Assembly (NCBI GenBank): GCA_022496805.1
Contig: CM040097.1
Coordinates: 18,590,072-18,654,071 of the forward strand
Direction of reading: 5' to 3'
DNA: 64,000 nucleotides
From: Pohlia nutans
Taxonomy: Eukaryota > Streptophyta > Bryopsida > Bryales > Mniaceae
Shown here: positions 11,443 to 22,889 of the stretch, piece by piece
Numbering within the stretch: position 1 is the first letter of the stretch
Layout: each line of letters opens with the position of its first letter
The notes under the pieces: model-generated
Told to the model about the DNA's origin: nothing
The model's database searches: none
Seen by the model: the letters and a program-made list of their open reading frames with translations, nothing else
Position numbers and translations under genes: made by a program

Positions 11443-12401
11443 CAGTCAGGTCCAATATGCTTACGAATTCAGAATAAAATTAGGAAAAAATTAGGAAAAA
11501 AATTCAGAAACTTTGAACAATGCGTATGTACTCAAAAATGATCCGATTTGGAAACCGTAAAGTGCGTTGCAATCACATTGGAGTGTACTACAATATCATT
11601 ACAAATTTACACATGTATTAATGAAGATCATACAAGAAGTTAAAAATATTATATACACTATCTACCATTGAGTGCTCTCACCCTTTGCTTCAATTACAGT
11701 GTTCATTCTAGCAAGCATATATGAAATGAGCGTTTGAAATTGTTTTTGAGATACTTGAGCCCATACTTGTTGAATGATTTGTATCATTTCATCTTTATCT
11801 TTCATAATCTTTTTGATTCTATGGGCTTGTATTCAATCATCAAGGTACCTACTACGGTGTATTGGAGCACCATCCTCCATCAATGTGAGTTGAATAGGTC
11901 TATCATGCATAAAATAGAAGTTGATCAATGTATTTTCATAAATAAGTTCCACAAAATCAATTACAAATTGTTTAGTTGGAAGAATGATGACAAGTGGACT
12001 TTTGTCAAAACCCCTGAAAACCCCTACACCATTATAAAAGAAGAAATTACAAAGGAGACAAATGAAATGATACAAATGATCCAACAAGTATAGGCTCAAA
12101 TATCTCAAAAACAATTTCAAACTCTCAATCATTTCAAATATGCTTGCTAGAATAAACACTGTAATTGAAGCAAAAGGTGAGAGCATTCAATGGTAGATAG
12201 TGTATATAATATTTTCAACTTGTTATATGATTTTCACTAATACATGTGTGAATTTGTGATGATATCGTAGTACACTCCAATGTGATTGCAACGCACTTTA
12301 CGGTTTCCAAATCGGATCATTTTTGAGTACATACGCATTGTTCAAAGTTTCTGGAATTTTTTCCTGCAAAGGGGAACTCGTAAGCATATTGGACCTGACT
12401 G
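11443..12401. mobile_element. Non-autonomous Tc1-like element with ~340-bp inverted ends
   Basis: Ends CAGTCAGGTCCAATATGC and GCATATTGGACCTGACTG are flanked by TA on both sides. The inverted arms extend far inward: about 11443-11780 pairs with about 12070-12401, including 'gtaaagtgcgttgcaatcac' and 'acactatctaccattgag'. Between the arms is a fragment of transposase. The CAGTCA terminus is shared with the full Tc1-like element at 20735, but the rest differs, so it is a second family. A deletion derivative mobilised in trans is the simplest reading. Confidence 0.85.
11800..12050 (-). pseudogene. Tc1-type transposase fragment
   Basis: Minus-strand translation contains GVFRGFDKSPLVII, then QFVIDFVELIYENTL and LMEDGAPIHRS. 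The last matches the second catalytic aspartate region of DDE transposases (D-x-A-P-x-H). The N-terminal HTH domains and the third acidic residue are absent, so it cannot be functional. It lies between the long inverted arms of the surrounding element. Confidence 0.65.
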
Positions 12402-12544
12402 TACAATAATAAGGACCACCCAAAACAAATACATATCGAAACACATGCTCCAACAATACTTCTCAGTGGGAGACACCATAGTGCTACTGTGCCACTCTTT
12501 CATTGAAGTATTTTATTCTCAACTGCAATAATAAACCCAGGCAA

Positions 12545-15500
12545 TCAATCAATTGGAAATATGAGAGTGGATTTGAAGCTGTCCCACGTTCTCACGTTCC
12601 CATAAAATGTTCCCACATTGGAGTGATGGGGCTTGATGAGGCATTGGATCGCATCATTCACTTCCATATTGAGAGCAACTCCCTTAGTTGGAATCCATAT
12701 CACCTGAAATTTGCAAGTTTGTCAAGTTGCCAGTCAATCAAGCCAATCATTAATTACTGTCTCAATAATACAGTATGAAAAGTGCCTGATGTGCAGCTCT
12801 ACGATTACTGACTGCAATCTACAATACGATGTTTATACAGTACAAAACTCATCAGAGTACAGGTAACAGGTACAGTCTTGGTTACAGTGGATAGCAAAGT
12901 ACTAATACTTCCCCAAAACAACCCAGTTTCCTATGCCTAGCTCGGATGGTTGCATATCATTGGTTTCATTGTCGTTCAGCTGAAAGGATAGTACGAGAAA
13001 CCAATCCCAGTTCGATTTCAGAGCCAAAAGGTTTCCTGACAGAACCACGCACTTGGCAGACCCCTGATAGAATGAAAACTTACAGGAGGCAGGCTAGGGT
13101 CCCACTTAGAATTCATGCAAGCAAAGATATTGTTCCGATTAGTAAACAGGAAAACCTCACGACCATTTGGACATATGTGAATTGTTTTGCAGAAAATTAA
13201 CTGAGTAAATGAGGAGTGTCGTTGGCAGCATGAGGTCATCCAACAAATTTGTGTCTACTTTAGACAACATTCAGCACGGACATCTAGAAGCTTTCCAAAC
13301 AAAAAAAACCAAATACATGCTTGCCTACTATAACTCAATCCCTGGAGCTTGCTTGTAAATTGAACAAACGTCGAAACGTGCCTCCTGTCGCAGTAGAGCT
13401 CACATGCATCGATTGCCAAGATTAACTACTGTAGTACAAGAACCTGTCCCAGTTAGCTATTGCCACATTGGGATGAACCTGGCATAGTTTTACAAGTTCA
13501 TGAACAATCTTGCTCAAGTGGTCTAAAGACTAAACATTGGCTGGGAGTAGGCCTGCACGGAATCAAACCCCACAGCCATCATAAGTAATCTCTTTTTGGT
13601 CACACAGTGCTATAGTTCCTACTTTTATCAGCGAGCAGCAAAAACCAGCCAGATACAGAATAAAGTACATCGGGATGTGAAAGTTGACAAAAGAAATTCC
13701 CTTTTCCTAGTGTTTCACCGATCGGGGGAGAGAAGATTGATACACAAGTGCCACATGTACAGTCATGCTAGTACTCTTCTAAAGTAAGAGCTCTTATTAC
13801 ATTATATTTGCGTAGGAAGCCATCAAATCTGACTGGTGTGCTGGTACATACGAAGTGCAACTCTTCCGTCACCAGCTCTCAATTTATTTAACTTCAGACA
13901 CTAGTCCAAGTTAATCAGCAGCGTTTAATCTGCTTTTAGTCTGCTTCCAGAGACTAAGCATAAGTACAAAGAGAGCACAATAATCTTGTACACTCAATAC
14001 CCTCCACCAAGGGCATGCATAATCTCTGGTTATAAACCATTATTCATACTCGTGATGAGACGGACGCAGCTTACAACAAAACCACCTGGCACAGAATTGA
14101 CCGACTCCACAGAGAAATTTTCTAACCGTAAGATATTCCTTTCCTGCAGGTTTAGGGATCATCGACGGTTGTGAGGACTTCTTTCGCAGATTTCTATTAA
14201 TCTACACACCGCTCATTGATAGCATATGCCCTAGGTGGCAAGCAGGGTGTATTGATGTGTTCAGAGCATCTTAGTCAAAACGATGCCATCTAAAACCATA
14301 CATTTGTTTGAAGATAACAATTTGATGCACAACCTGGATTAAAGATTGTTGCCACTTGAGAACGATACTTGATACCCTCACCATAGTGTATTCGATTCTA
14401 AACATGTAAATGTCGAAGTTAGGGGAGAATTGATAACCTGCTTATTGAAGCTCAAAGCCATGTCCCAGACTCCTCTGATGTAAGCACTTGAGTCTTCTGT
14501 TTCATGAACGAAACTGTCGTTGCCAGCAGTCAATCGACACAGCAGTATCCAGTTACAAGAGGTACTACTTTTAAATTGCACGCACGAGCATTTTTTTCGC
14601 AATAGAAATTGGATTCTACATGTGATGGCGTGGCTCCGTGCCAATGTCATGGACTCTGCCAACAACACCAATATCCATGTGTCAACTCCAAGTGGCAAAT
14701 AATTCTTGCTGACTGACACACTCACACCGTGTTCTTGAGTCTAAATGCATGCAACTAGGTTTGTGAGATTAGTGACAAACCTCGCTGCATAAAACAGTTG
14801 TGGACAGCACATACAATGCCGCTATCAGTACAAGGTACAGAGATAATTTAGCCACGTACATACCGTTCTTCAGCATCTGCGTCCACACGCCCTTCATCTT
14901 CCTTTTCAAAAATCCCTTCTAAACCTGGAGAGACCTCACTCTCCTTTATAATTGAGAGTCCATGCATCTGTAATAACGATACAATTAATACAACATGGCC
15001 ACCGAATTCCAAGATTGAATACAGCAACGTGGTGACCAGAAAATTATGAGTTAACGTAAATTTCAATCAGTTCTAACAATCTTGCAATTTCCAGCAAGAA
15101 GCACTGAATCACGGCCAAAACCGTGCAGTAACAAATTAAAAAAATTGCTCTTACTTCATCAGATCGGTAGAGAACTGGCCGCCTTAACTAACACTAAACC
15201 AAAATCAACCGAGCTACACTTTCAATGTATCTGTTATAATTAAGAGTCCATGCATCTATAATAAGGATACAAATAACGCGAGTATCTATGGCCACCGGAT
15301 TCCAAGATTTGAATACAATGCAATGCGGTGACCAGAAAATTACGCGCCTACATTAATTTCTTTCAGCTCCAACAGTTTTGAAGCACCGAATCATGGTCAA
15401 TACCGAGCAATAATAAAATTCTAAAAATTCGCTTCATGATCAGCTCCAACGAATTGGTAGAGAATTGGCTGCCTTAAGTAACACCAAAACCAAAATCAAC

Positions 15501-16042
15501 CGAGCTACACTTTCAATGTATCTGTTATAATTAAGAGTCCATGCATATGTAATAAGGATACAGATAATGCGAGTAGTTATGGCCACCGGATTCCAAGATT
15601 TGAATACAATGCAATGCGGTGACCAGAAAATTACGAGCCTACATAAATTTCTTTCAGCTCCAACAATTTTCCAAAGTCCAGCAAGGAGCACCGAATCACG
15701 GTCAATACCGAGCAATAATAAAATTCTAAAAATTCGCCTCATGATCAGCTCCAACGAATTGGTAAAGAACTGGCCGCCTTAAGTAATACTAAACCAAAAT
15801 CAACCAAGGTACGCTCACTTTGAGGTGCGATAATGGCTAAACTTGGTTTTCGAATTACTCTCGATCGCTTGATGTGGTAGAAAAGTGCACCTTACCTGCT
15901 GATACTTGGTGATTGCCGTGTCGAAAGCCTTGACAAATATGGTATCGTTGCAAGCATCGGACATCATGACCTCAAAGTTAAGGCTCCTGTGCGATTCTTG
16001 CAGGGAGACGAGGCAGGGCGTTTTGGACGAAAGCTTGAAACC
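12545..16042 (-). CDS. Multi-exon gene of unknown function (partial model)
   Basis: A less A/T-rich region with splice-consistent minus-strand exons. Exon 15896-16042 (AG..GT flanked, 49 codons) begins GFKLSSKTPCLVSLQESHRS and ends AFDTAITKYQQ. Exon 14864-14967 reads MHGLSIIKESEVSPGLEG then an acidic stretch ending DADAEER. Exon 14438-14474 reads GVWDMALSFNKQ. These three join in phase. A candidate last exon, 12545-12703, has a good acceptor, reads VIWIPTKGVALNMEVNDAIQ.. and ends TLIFPID-stop. An open stretch at 13450-13530 (HLSKIVHELVKLCQVHPN..) may be another exon. The 5' exon(s) were not found; a TTAA element sits just upstream at 16224. I do not recognise the family. It could be a real gene or a degrading copy. 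Confidence 0.45.
14941..15815. repeat. Three tandem ~295-bp units
   Basis: Units begin near 14941, 15235 and 15530. Each carries 'ataattgagagtccatgcat' or a one-base variant, 'ggccaccg..attccaagatt', 'ggtgaccagaaaattac', 'gcaccgaatca' and 'agaactggccgccttaa'. The first unit includes the 5' end of the exon at 14864-14967, so an exon/intron junction of the unknown gene has been duplicated into its own intron. Confidence 0.8.
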
Positions 16043-16223
16043 CTAAAAGATAGATCACTTACTCTGCATCGGGAGAATGATCCAATTGCTCATTTTACAT
16101 TCCTTTAGGACGGTGGTTCTTCTCTTGAGAAGAAATTCTTAACCGTAGTCCCCTTCCCTCCGTTAAAAATTTACACTGCCGTTTAACAATTTACGGTAGC
16201 ATGTTGTGAAATCGTCAATGACC

Positions 16224-16957
16224 TTAACCCCTAAAGGTTGGGCCTACGACCATGGAATCATGTTTTATCTGTCACACTCAATTTTGCTACTAAAAATAAT
16301 ACCAAAATTCAAATTTATATTTTTAGTAGATGAAGTCACATGTCTACTGCAAATCATGAATTTTTCATAAATTTTGGTGAAAATTTGAAATTACTATGGT
16401 TTTATGAAGTGATTGTAAAGAAAATCTATATCAATTACAAAATGTACTAGAAAATTCCGATTTTTTTACCTAAGGTGTAAATTACAGTGAAGAAAAGTTT
16501 AGTTAATGAAAATCATCCGTGTATCTAAATTTATAAATTTTGCTACACCTTGGTGATACCTATTGAACTTGTAACTACAATAAAACACTCAATTTTCAAA
16601 TTTTTCCAAAAATTCAAAGTGGAGTAGAAACTAGACTTGGCAAGCTTCATTTTGCTAGTTAAGCTCAAATGCAATGGAACTCATTTTCATGGCCTAAATT
16701 TAGTTTAAGTAGAACAAGCAAAAAAATTCAAAATACACTACACGGTGAACTGTTTTTACGACTCTTTTTGTAGTTGGGACCCCATGTAGAATCTAAAAAT
16801 AGTTTGAATGATTTGAATTTAACTTGAAGGGGTGGCATCACCAAGCAAAGCCCTTCACATAAAGAATTGGATGGAAATCATCCACGCATCAGTTAGAATT
16901 GAACAGTCAACTTCATTCAAAAGCCATTTTTTGGTCTCGGCGGCATTTAGGGGTTAA
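16224..16957. mobile_element. TTAA-bounded element, family C copy 1
   Basis: About 734 bp. Left end TTAACCCCTAAAGGTTGGGC, right end CGGCATTTAGGGGTTAA. TTAA at both termini. Interior non-coding and shared in opposite orientation with the sequence from 49913. It separates the unknown gene from any upstream exons. Confidence 0.7.
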
Positions 16958-17004
16958 GCGGTTAAAATGTACCTCCTTTGCTCATTCTCAAGGGAAAATG
17001 TAAC

Positions 17005-17571
17005 TCAACCCCTAAATGCCTAGAGCCCTTTCCAAATTCGGCAGTTTTGCAAAGATGCATTATAAATTGCGGATATTTTGAACTTGATGTATGAGTAAAA
17101 TTTGTACATTATGAATTATAGATTCTATCCATACGGTTAGATCTATGATTGCTATCACCAATATTTTTGTATAAAATTTGAAACTCAAAATTCAAAATTC
17201 TTTTGTAATTTGATTATAAATAAGATATTGACAATATGTGGATGAAATTTGTTGAGATTGGTTGAAATGTATTACTCTAAGTGTAGTGATTTTTGGAGAT
17301 TTTTTGGTTGCTTAATTTTATGAGTTGACTTTTTTAAGAGCACTTTTACACTGAAATCTTCGAAATTTTGGGTGAATCACTACAACATGAAATGAGGCAT
17401 AAAATTTCACAAATCATCCCCTTTCTAATCGGATCACATATGCATTAAGCTAACTTCCCATAAAATCTATAGTAAAAAATCCACACTGCCAAAAGTGCAC
17501 GACGGATGAGAGAACATGGATGAAATATGTACATCGTCCACAAAATGGTCGCTCAGGCAGTTAGGGGTTAA
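17005..17571. mobile_element. TTAA-bounded MITE, family B copy 2
   Basis: Left end CAACCCCTAAATGCCTAGAG (target now TCAA), right end CAGGCAGTTAGGGGTTAA. Interior shares 'gattctatccatacggttag' and 'acatgaaatgaggcat' with other family B copies. Confidence 0.75.
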
Positions 17572-18589
17572 TACATGACTTAATTTTTTGGATTTCAAGA
17601 AATAAGCCATATACTTTAGAGCTACATTTCTCTGATGAAATGAGAAGAGCATGTACATTTTAACCGTTTTAGATCATCATCAATTTCACAACATCCTACT
17701 GTAGCTTGGACGGTGCCTCCTCCCATCGTTCAACTAAACCCAACTAGGGCTTCAGTACTCTCCGCACTTCTAGTGACGAATGATATATTATAATACATTG
17801 GAAAGTAGAAACCTTGAAATTGTTATATTAATTACATTGATAATAAACAAAGATCATCATTCCATGAAAACTATCATACTTCATGAGCATCATCTGTTAT
17901 ATTGCATCATCCCATGCAAATTTTTTTTACAACATAATGGTCAATGCTCAAAATTGAAATCTTCAATGCCCTTCAAATGGGTTTTGGGGCTTCAAAAAAT
18001 ACCTCTAGAAAAATTTCCCTTCAAAACATTATCCTGGTGTAATAGTGGTCCCGTCACTTGAAGGACTCGATGTAAAATGCCCATCATCTATTGTTCATCA
18101 ATATGAAAATGTGAAGTAAAAGGAAACATGATCCTTATTTATACAATAATAATAGAGGCTAATACCAGAAAAGCCTCCAATGGAAAAAGAGGACAAGAAA
18201 TGTAAAAGATGAAATTTCTAAGGAAAAGAAATTTCTAGAAGAAATAAATGCAAAAACGATGTAATTGTAAAATCTAGTAAAAGTAAGAAAAATATAACAG
18301 TAAATGAATAGCTGGATCTGTCAGTCCTTGACCTTCTATACAGACAGGCAATGATGATGACGTAATAAATGAATGAATAAGTAATATGATGGATGAGTTA
18401 TATAACGAATGAATTATTCATATAATGGATGTATGAAGTAGAAACTGAGTGAATGAATGAATCATACAATGGATGAATGAAGTAACATAAGAAAAGCCAA
18501 CATAAAAAAGAGATGTGAAATAATAAAAATGGCTATTGAAGATCTATGTAAAGCGTAGAATTATTTTGTTTGATTTTAGCCTGTGATTC
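17572..18589. other. Intergenic with GAATGAAT-rich microsatellite
   Basis: A degenerate GAATGAAT/GATGAATGA array lies at about 18365-18490, similar to one at about 32545-32690. No gene seen. Confidence 0.5.
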
Positions 18590-18800
18590 GAGAATGTCCA
18601 CATCAGGGATTGTTTTTGTCAGGAGACAGTTTAGCATTCTTGTCACTTTTCCATGGCTTGAAGAGCAATCCAAGGGCTCTTTTCATATTAATATATAGGT
18701 AATATCAGGATAATACACATGTGTTACCTAGGTGCTACTTAGGCAATACATAGGAAATCTGGCTATTATCCCTTCTTCTTTTTGAAAAAATCCTTTGTAT
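18590..18800. repeat. Dispersed repeat F, copy 1
   Basis: Contains 'aatatcaggataatacacat', 'gtgttacctaggtgctac' and 'aaatctggctattatccc'. The reverse complement of the same series is in EMC7 intron 3 (about 43390-43625). Class unknown. Confidence 0.7.
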
Positions 18801-18828
18801 CAATTAGTTACACTCATTACCCTATTTA

Positions 18829-19305
18829 GTTGACTTTTTCAAAAGCACTTTTGAACTATTTGAACTAAGATCTTAGAAATGTTTGGTGAATCGCTACAAC
18901 ATGAAATGAGGCATAAAAAATTGACAAATCATCCCATTTCTAATCGGTTGACACATGCATGAAGCTAACTTCCCATAAAATCTATAGTAAAAATCCAAAA
19001 TACATGACGGATGAGAAATCATGAATTAAATCTATACATCGTCCAAAAAATGAACACGTGGGCAGTTAAGGGTTAAGGTCTCACTTTTTGAACTAAAAAT
19101 GAAACTTGCCATAAACCGATTTTTTTTATTATTTAGAAAAATCACAATATCTTATTTTGAAGGTCCATATTGTACAAATAATAGTCAACTTGCACAAGAA
19201 CCAAGAGAAATTTGGATGGATGAAAAATGTCCATGTATATGGTCAAGAGAATAATTTGAATCTGTTCATCGTACACTATGTAAACACAGGCGCGTCAAAG
19301 GGCTA
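18829..19305. mobile_element. Chimera of two TTAA elements (half B + half A)
   Basis: 18829-19076 is the right half of a family B element, ending GGCAGTTAAGGGTTAAG. Directly after it, 19077-19305 is the right half of a family A element, starting at 'ggtctcactttttgaac' and ending GGCGCGTCAAAGGGCTAA. Both left halves are missing. This suggests a deletion or recombination between two nearby elements, or a composite end usage. Confidence 0.7.
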
Positions 19306-19359
19306 AATATCATTATGATGTAAAATCAACATGATCTAAAGATTTCAGCCACTTAGTAA

Positions 19360-19705
19360 AAATTCCAGCCCTTACTAATTTTGAGATTTGGCAAAATAGT
19401 GCGTGCTTTGGAAAGTAGTACCACACGCACTAAATGGGATAATCAATGTTAGTAGCCCAAATTTTATGCAACAATTGTCCCTTGGTTCGACGTATGTTTT
19501 GTTTTGCAATGGAATTAACCAAGAAGCCCGAATTGGGCCTCTGTTTTTTTTAGCAGTTTGAGTACGTTCTATGTGGACTTCCTTTTGTTCAAATTTGTTT
19601 ATTTTTTGACCAACATATGCATTGTTCTTCACTAATTCTAGTGATACAAAATCCAATCTCATCTGAATTATATTTTTCACAATATGATTAATTGAATTTA
19701 TCATT
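19360..19705 (-). repeat. Dispersed repeat G, copy 1
   Basis: Minus-strand reading contains SLELVKNNAYVGQKINKFEQKEVHIERT, matching the plus-strand block in XTH intron 2 ([28 protein letters not shown]). Other copies are in XTH introns. The left part ('actaatt ttgagatttggca', 'actaaatgggataatcaatg') is also found at about 53215-53430. Similarity at protein level may only reflect DNA similarity; no long ORF is conserved. Confidence 0.65.
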
Positions 19706-20253
19706 TTAACCCTTTAACGCGCCAGCGTCCACATAGTGGACGACGCACAGATTGAAACTGCTCGATTCTCATCCAAATCGGATAGTTTTCATCCACCAAA
19801 ATTTCTCTTAGTTCTTGAGCAAGTTGACTATCCTTTGTACGGTTTGGATCTTCAAAAAAGGTTATTATGATTTTTAGAAAAACAACAGAATTGGTTTATG
19901 TCAAGTTTCATTCTTAGTTCAAAAAGTGGGACCTTAAATATGATTTTTCAAAATAAGTAGAATCAAATAATGGAAATCATACCATCTTGTAGTGCATGTT
20001 ATTTCAATTTCATTACCATATTTAAAAAAAAAATTGTGCTAATTTTGGATTTTAAATTGAATTTCAAGAGAAAACCTTGCAAAATTAATTTAAAAATATT
20101 AAACAAAAATATAATAAATCCAACCATACAGATGTGAACTTCACATTGACATTTACAACTTTGCTTTGACCATGAGTCCCATTTTTGGTTTTCATCAAGC
20201 ATTTTATAGCACTTCTTTGAAAACGGTGTTGAATCGAGACGTTAAAGGGTTAA
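19706..20253. mobile_element. TTAA-bounded MITE, family A copy 3
   Basis: Left end TTAACCCTTTAACGCGCCAG, right end GAGACGTTAAAGGGTTAA, TTAA on both sides. About 548 bp; opposite orientation to the copies at 6218 and 8269. Confidence 0.8.
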
Positions 20254-20734
20254 AACCATGAATCCTTGATCCAATAGGGGTTAAATGTCCGTTTGTTTCA
20301 AAAAATAAAATAAAATAAAGAACAATTTGGCTACAATTAGCAACCAAAAAATCACTCACTGGTCCACATGTGATAGGAGACCCATTTGTTCCCCCAAGAG
20401 GCAGTGCAATTAGAGAGGGTGTAAGGTGGTTACCCCATTCCCAACTGAATAAGAAATACGGATATGAGGCATTGATATTATTTAGTATTATTATTTTTTA
20501 GAGGTAGGCAAGAAGAAATAGATTCCAACACAAGTTGAAACATAATTTTTGGATGAAGAATGAATTAGTTATAAATTTTCAAAGTTGAAGTATGACGCAT
20601 CCCATTCACGTCATATAGGTACACCTCTTTCTGTCTAGAGAAGATGCTTAAACCAACAACAACGAATCCATAACCACACTTACGTATACTAAAACCAACA
20701 AGAGAGAACCCATTACCAACTTTAACTCAAGCTA

Positions 20735-22319
20735 CAGTCACTCCAAAAACTGAGTCTATATAAGAAACATACAACTTCAAATGACAATGCCACAAACACG
20801 GATGATCAAAATCAAAAGCTGTAGAAAACAAAATTGTAGAGAATAAAGCACTACACAACACCATAATGGAAAAAAAATGATTTCAATTACAACAAAGTAA
20901 AGAAAGGTCTTGAAGCAAAGTATGTATATAGACTCGGTTTTTGCACTACACCTGAAAAGTCGCTTAAAATTTTGTCCACCGCCCTTTTGCAGCCAAAACA
21001 GCTGCAATTCGATCAGGCATGCTAGCATACAATCTCTTACACTCTTCTATACTAATAGAAAAGAAAACTTCTTGCACTCGCTCCCATAATTGAAGAATAC
21101 CAGTAGGAGGAGTAGAATAGGAATTCAATCGCCGTTTGAGTGAAGCCCATACATTTTCAATAGGATTAAGGTCAGGGGACTGTGCAGGCTACTCTAAGAC
21201 ACAAAACGGTTGCCTTCCAAACCACTCTGAAACAATCTTTGCTGAATGAATACTAGCATTGTCCTGTTGGAAAATAACTTCCTCAACATTGAACTCCAAA
21301 TCCCGCAATGTAGAATACAAATCTTGCTCTAAAATCCCAATGTAGCCTCTAGCATTTAAACGCCCCTGTATATTGTGCAATGCCCCTAATCCTTTAGAAG
21401 TCAAACAACTCCAAAGCATAATGCCGCCTCCACCATGTTTGACAGTTTGACTGACAGCACGTACAGGAATGTTTTCTTTGTCTTCAATCCAACACCAAGC
21501 TCTTCCATCTAAGCCAAAACGACATATTCTGGTTTCATCACTAAATACCACCCTCTCCCAATCACTCACTGTCCAATCTTTGTAATTTTGAGCAAATTGA
21601 AACCTTGCTTTGATGTTCTTCTTGCTTAAAAAAGGCTTCTCAATTTTTCTAGAAGAAGACAATCCTTGTTCTCTCAACGCATTCCTCAAGGTATTATCAC
21701 ACATTTCTACACCTGTCTCTCTTCTAAGCACTATTGCAACCTCTGTTGCAGTTTCTAAACCTCCAACAGTTACTAAACGTGAAGCATACCGCTTTTCCCA
21801 CTCTGTAAGGACTTTAGGACGACCTCCTTTAGACAAGTTTAAGTTGTGAGAGTGACGCTTTCTCACTCTGTTAACTGTAGATTGCGATAAACCCAAGCTT
21901 CTTGCAATCTCTCTACTACTATTTCCTTTTTCTATCAAAGCTACAATATTTGCTTCTTTGTCTCTAGAAATCGGCCTCATCCTTTGTTACAACTTCTACA
22001 AATCACAAGAAGTGTGCAAGACAATCTAGTACAAACCCACAAAAAAAATTATCAAATTTCACGAAGAAACAAGAACAAACAAGCTACCGAAGAAGGTGGC
22101 AAGGAAGGCCTCAAAAACTGAGTCTATGCACTCTCGAAGCTTTCCTCTCTGTCACTCAAACCTTCTGGAAAATGATGATGTCATCATGACATCATGTCAA
22201 AATAAACTTGAGAATCTTTTTCATCCGTATTCTACATCCGCTAAAAATCTCATTATTTTTTTCCCAAGAGGCTTTGGAAGTGCTTGTCCATAACATAGAC
22301 TCAGTTTTTGGAGTGACTG
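20735..22319 (-). mobile_element. Tc1-like DNA transposon, nearly complete
   Basis: 1585 bp, flanked by TA. Terminal inverted repeats CAGTCACTCCAAAAACTGAG (left) and its complement (right). A second copy of the ACTGAGTCTAT part lies inside each end: about 20923-20945 and 22108-22126, both roughly 190 bp from the tips. This doubled repeat layout resembles the IR/DR type of some Tc1 elements. The interior holds one transposase reading frame on the minus strand. Confidence 0.9.
20964..21980 (-). pseudogene. Tc1-type transposase (one nonsense codon)
   Basis: Encodes about 338 codons from ATG at 21980 to TAA at 20964. N-terminal HTH reads NSSREIARSLGLSQSTVNRV, followed by a GRP(K) linker (GGRPKVLTEWEK). 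Catalytic motifs are VVFSDETRI, IFQQDNASIHSA and SPDLNPIENVW, with 34 residues between the second D and the E: DD34E, as in Tc1. At about 21189 a TAG interrupts LE-stop-PAQSPDLNP, exactly where the family has a tryptophan (TGG to TAG). Apart from this the frame is open, so inactivation is recent or the copy is a single mutation from intact. It belongs to an enzyme class that cuts and pastes the flanking element at TA sites. Confidence 0.9.
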
Positions 22320-22406
22320 TACAACCAACATCATTGCAGCATTGATTGTGGATAATGCCACTAGCTGTTGGTGAAAGGAGCCAGTTGGTAATGGGGTAAC
22401 CACCTT

Positions 22407-22889
22407 AGTGTGTTTGAGACATGTGCAGATGTGCTGTAATGGCGAATATTATACGGTACAATTGCTAAGTAACTGCAGGCACTTGTACAACATTCAACGG
22501 TGACATGACATTGCCTGTACAAGGACTGACTGATCCAGCCATTCATTTCTGTGCACTCACTCATCATTCTGGGTTTTGACTGGAATGAAAGTGTTAATAT
22601 TCCTCGATCACTGGCCGTGATCAGTGAGCTGCCAGCCATGTGAATCATAACTTAAGGCAAGGCTATCGATCTACCTGCCAGTCAGACGGTTTGGGTCTTC
22701 GTGGACAGGAAGGCTCCTGCAATGCTTGTCAGTTATGATCAAGTTACCACAGGTCAGCTTTGGCAGCACAACTCACGCACCATTTTTATTGTTTTTTAAG
22801 CATTTCTCCTCTCTCTGTAGTTAGGGCTTCATGACTGATTCGGGAACCCAGTTTGAGAGTTCTGTGAGAAGCAGATTCTTCTCTTTGCA
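22407..22889. other. Region upstream of XTH, no gene seen
   Basis: Moderately G+C-richer than the flanks. Probable promoter-proximal DNA of XTH, but no clear TATA box could be tied to a start site. Confidence 0.35.

Larger units (their letters stand above)
20423..22406. mobile_element. Outer inverted repeats around the Tc1 element
   Basis: 20423-20446 (AAGGTGGTTACCCCATTCCC..) is the reverse complement, with one or two differences, of 22383-22406. The Tc1-like element 20735-22319 lies between them, so the Tc1 copy seems to have inserted into another inverted-repeat element of about 400 bp. No target duplication of the outer element is clear. Confidence 0.5.
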
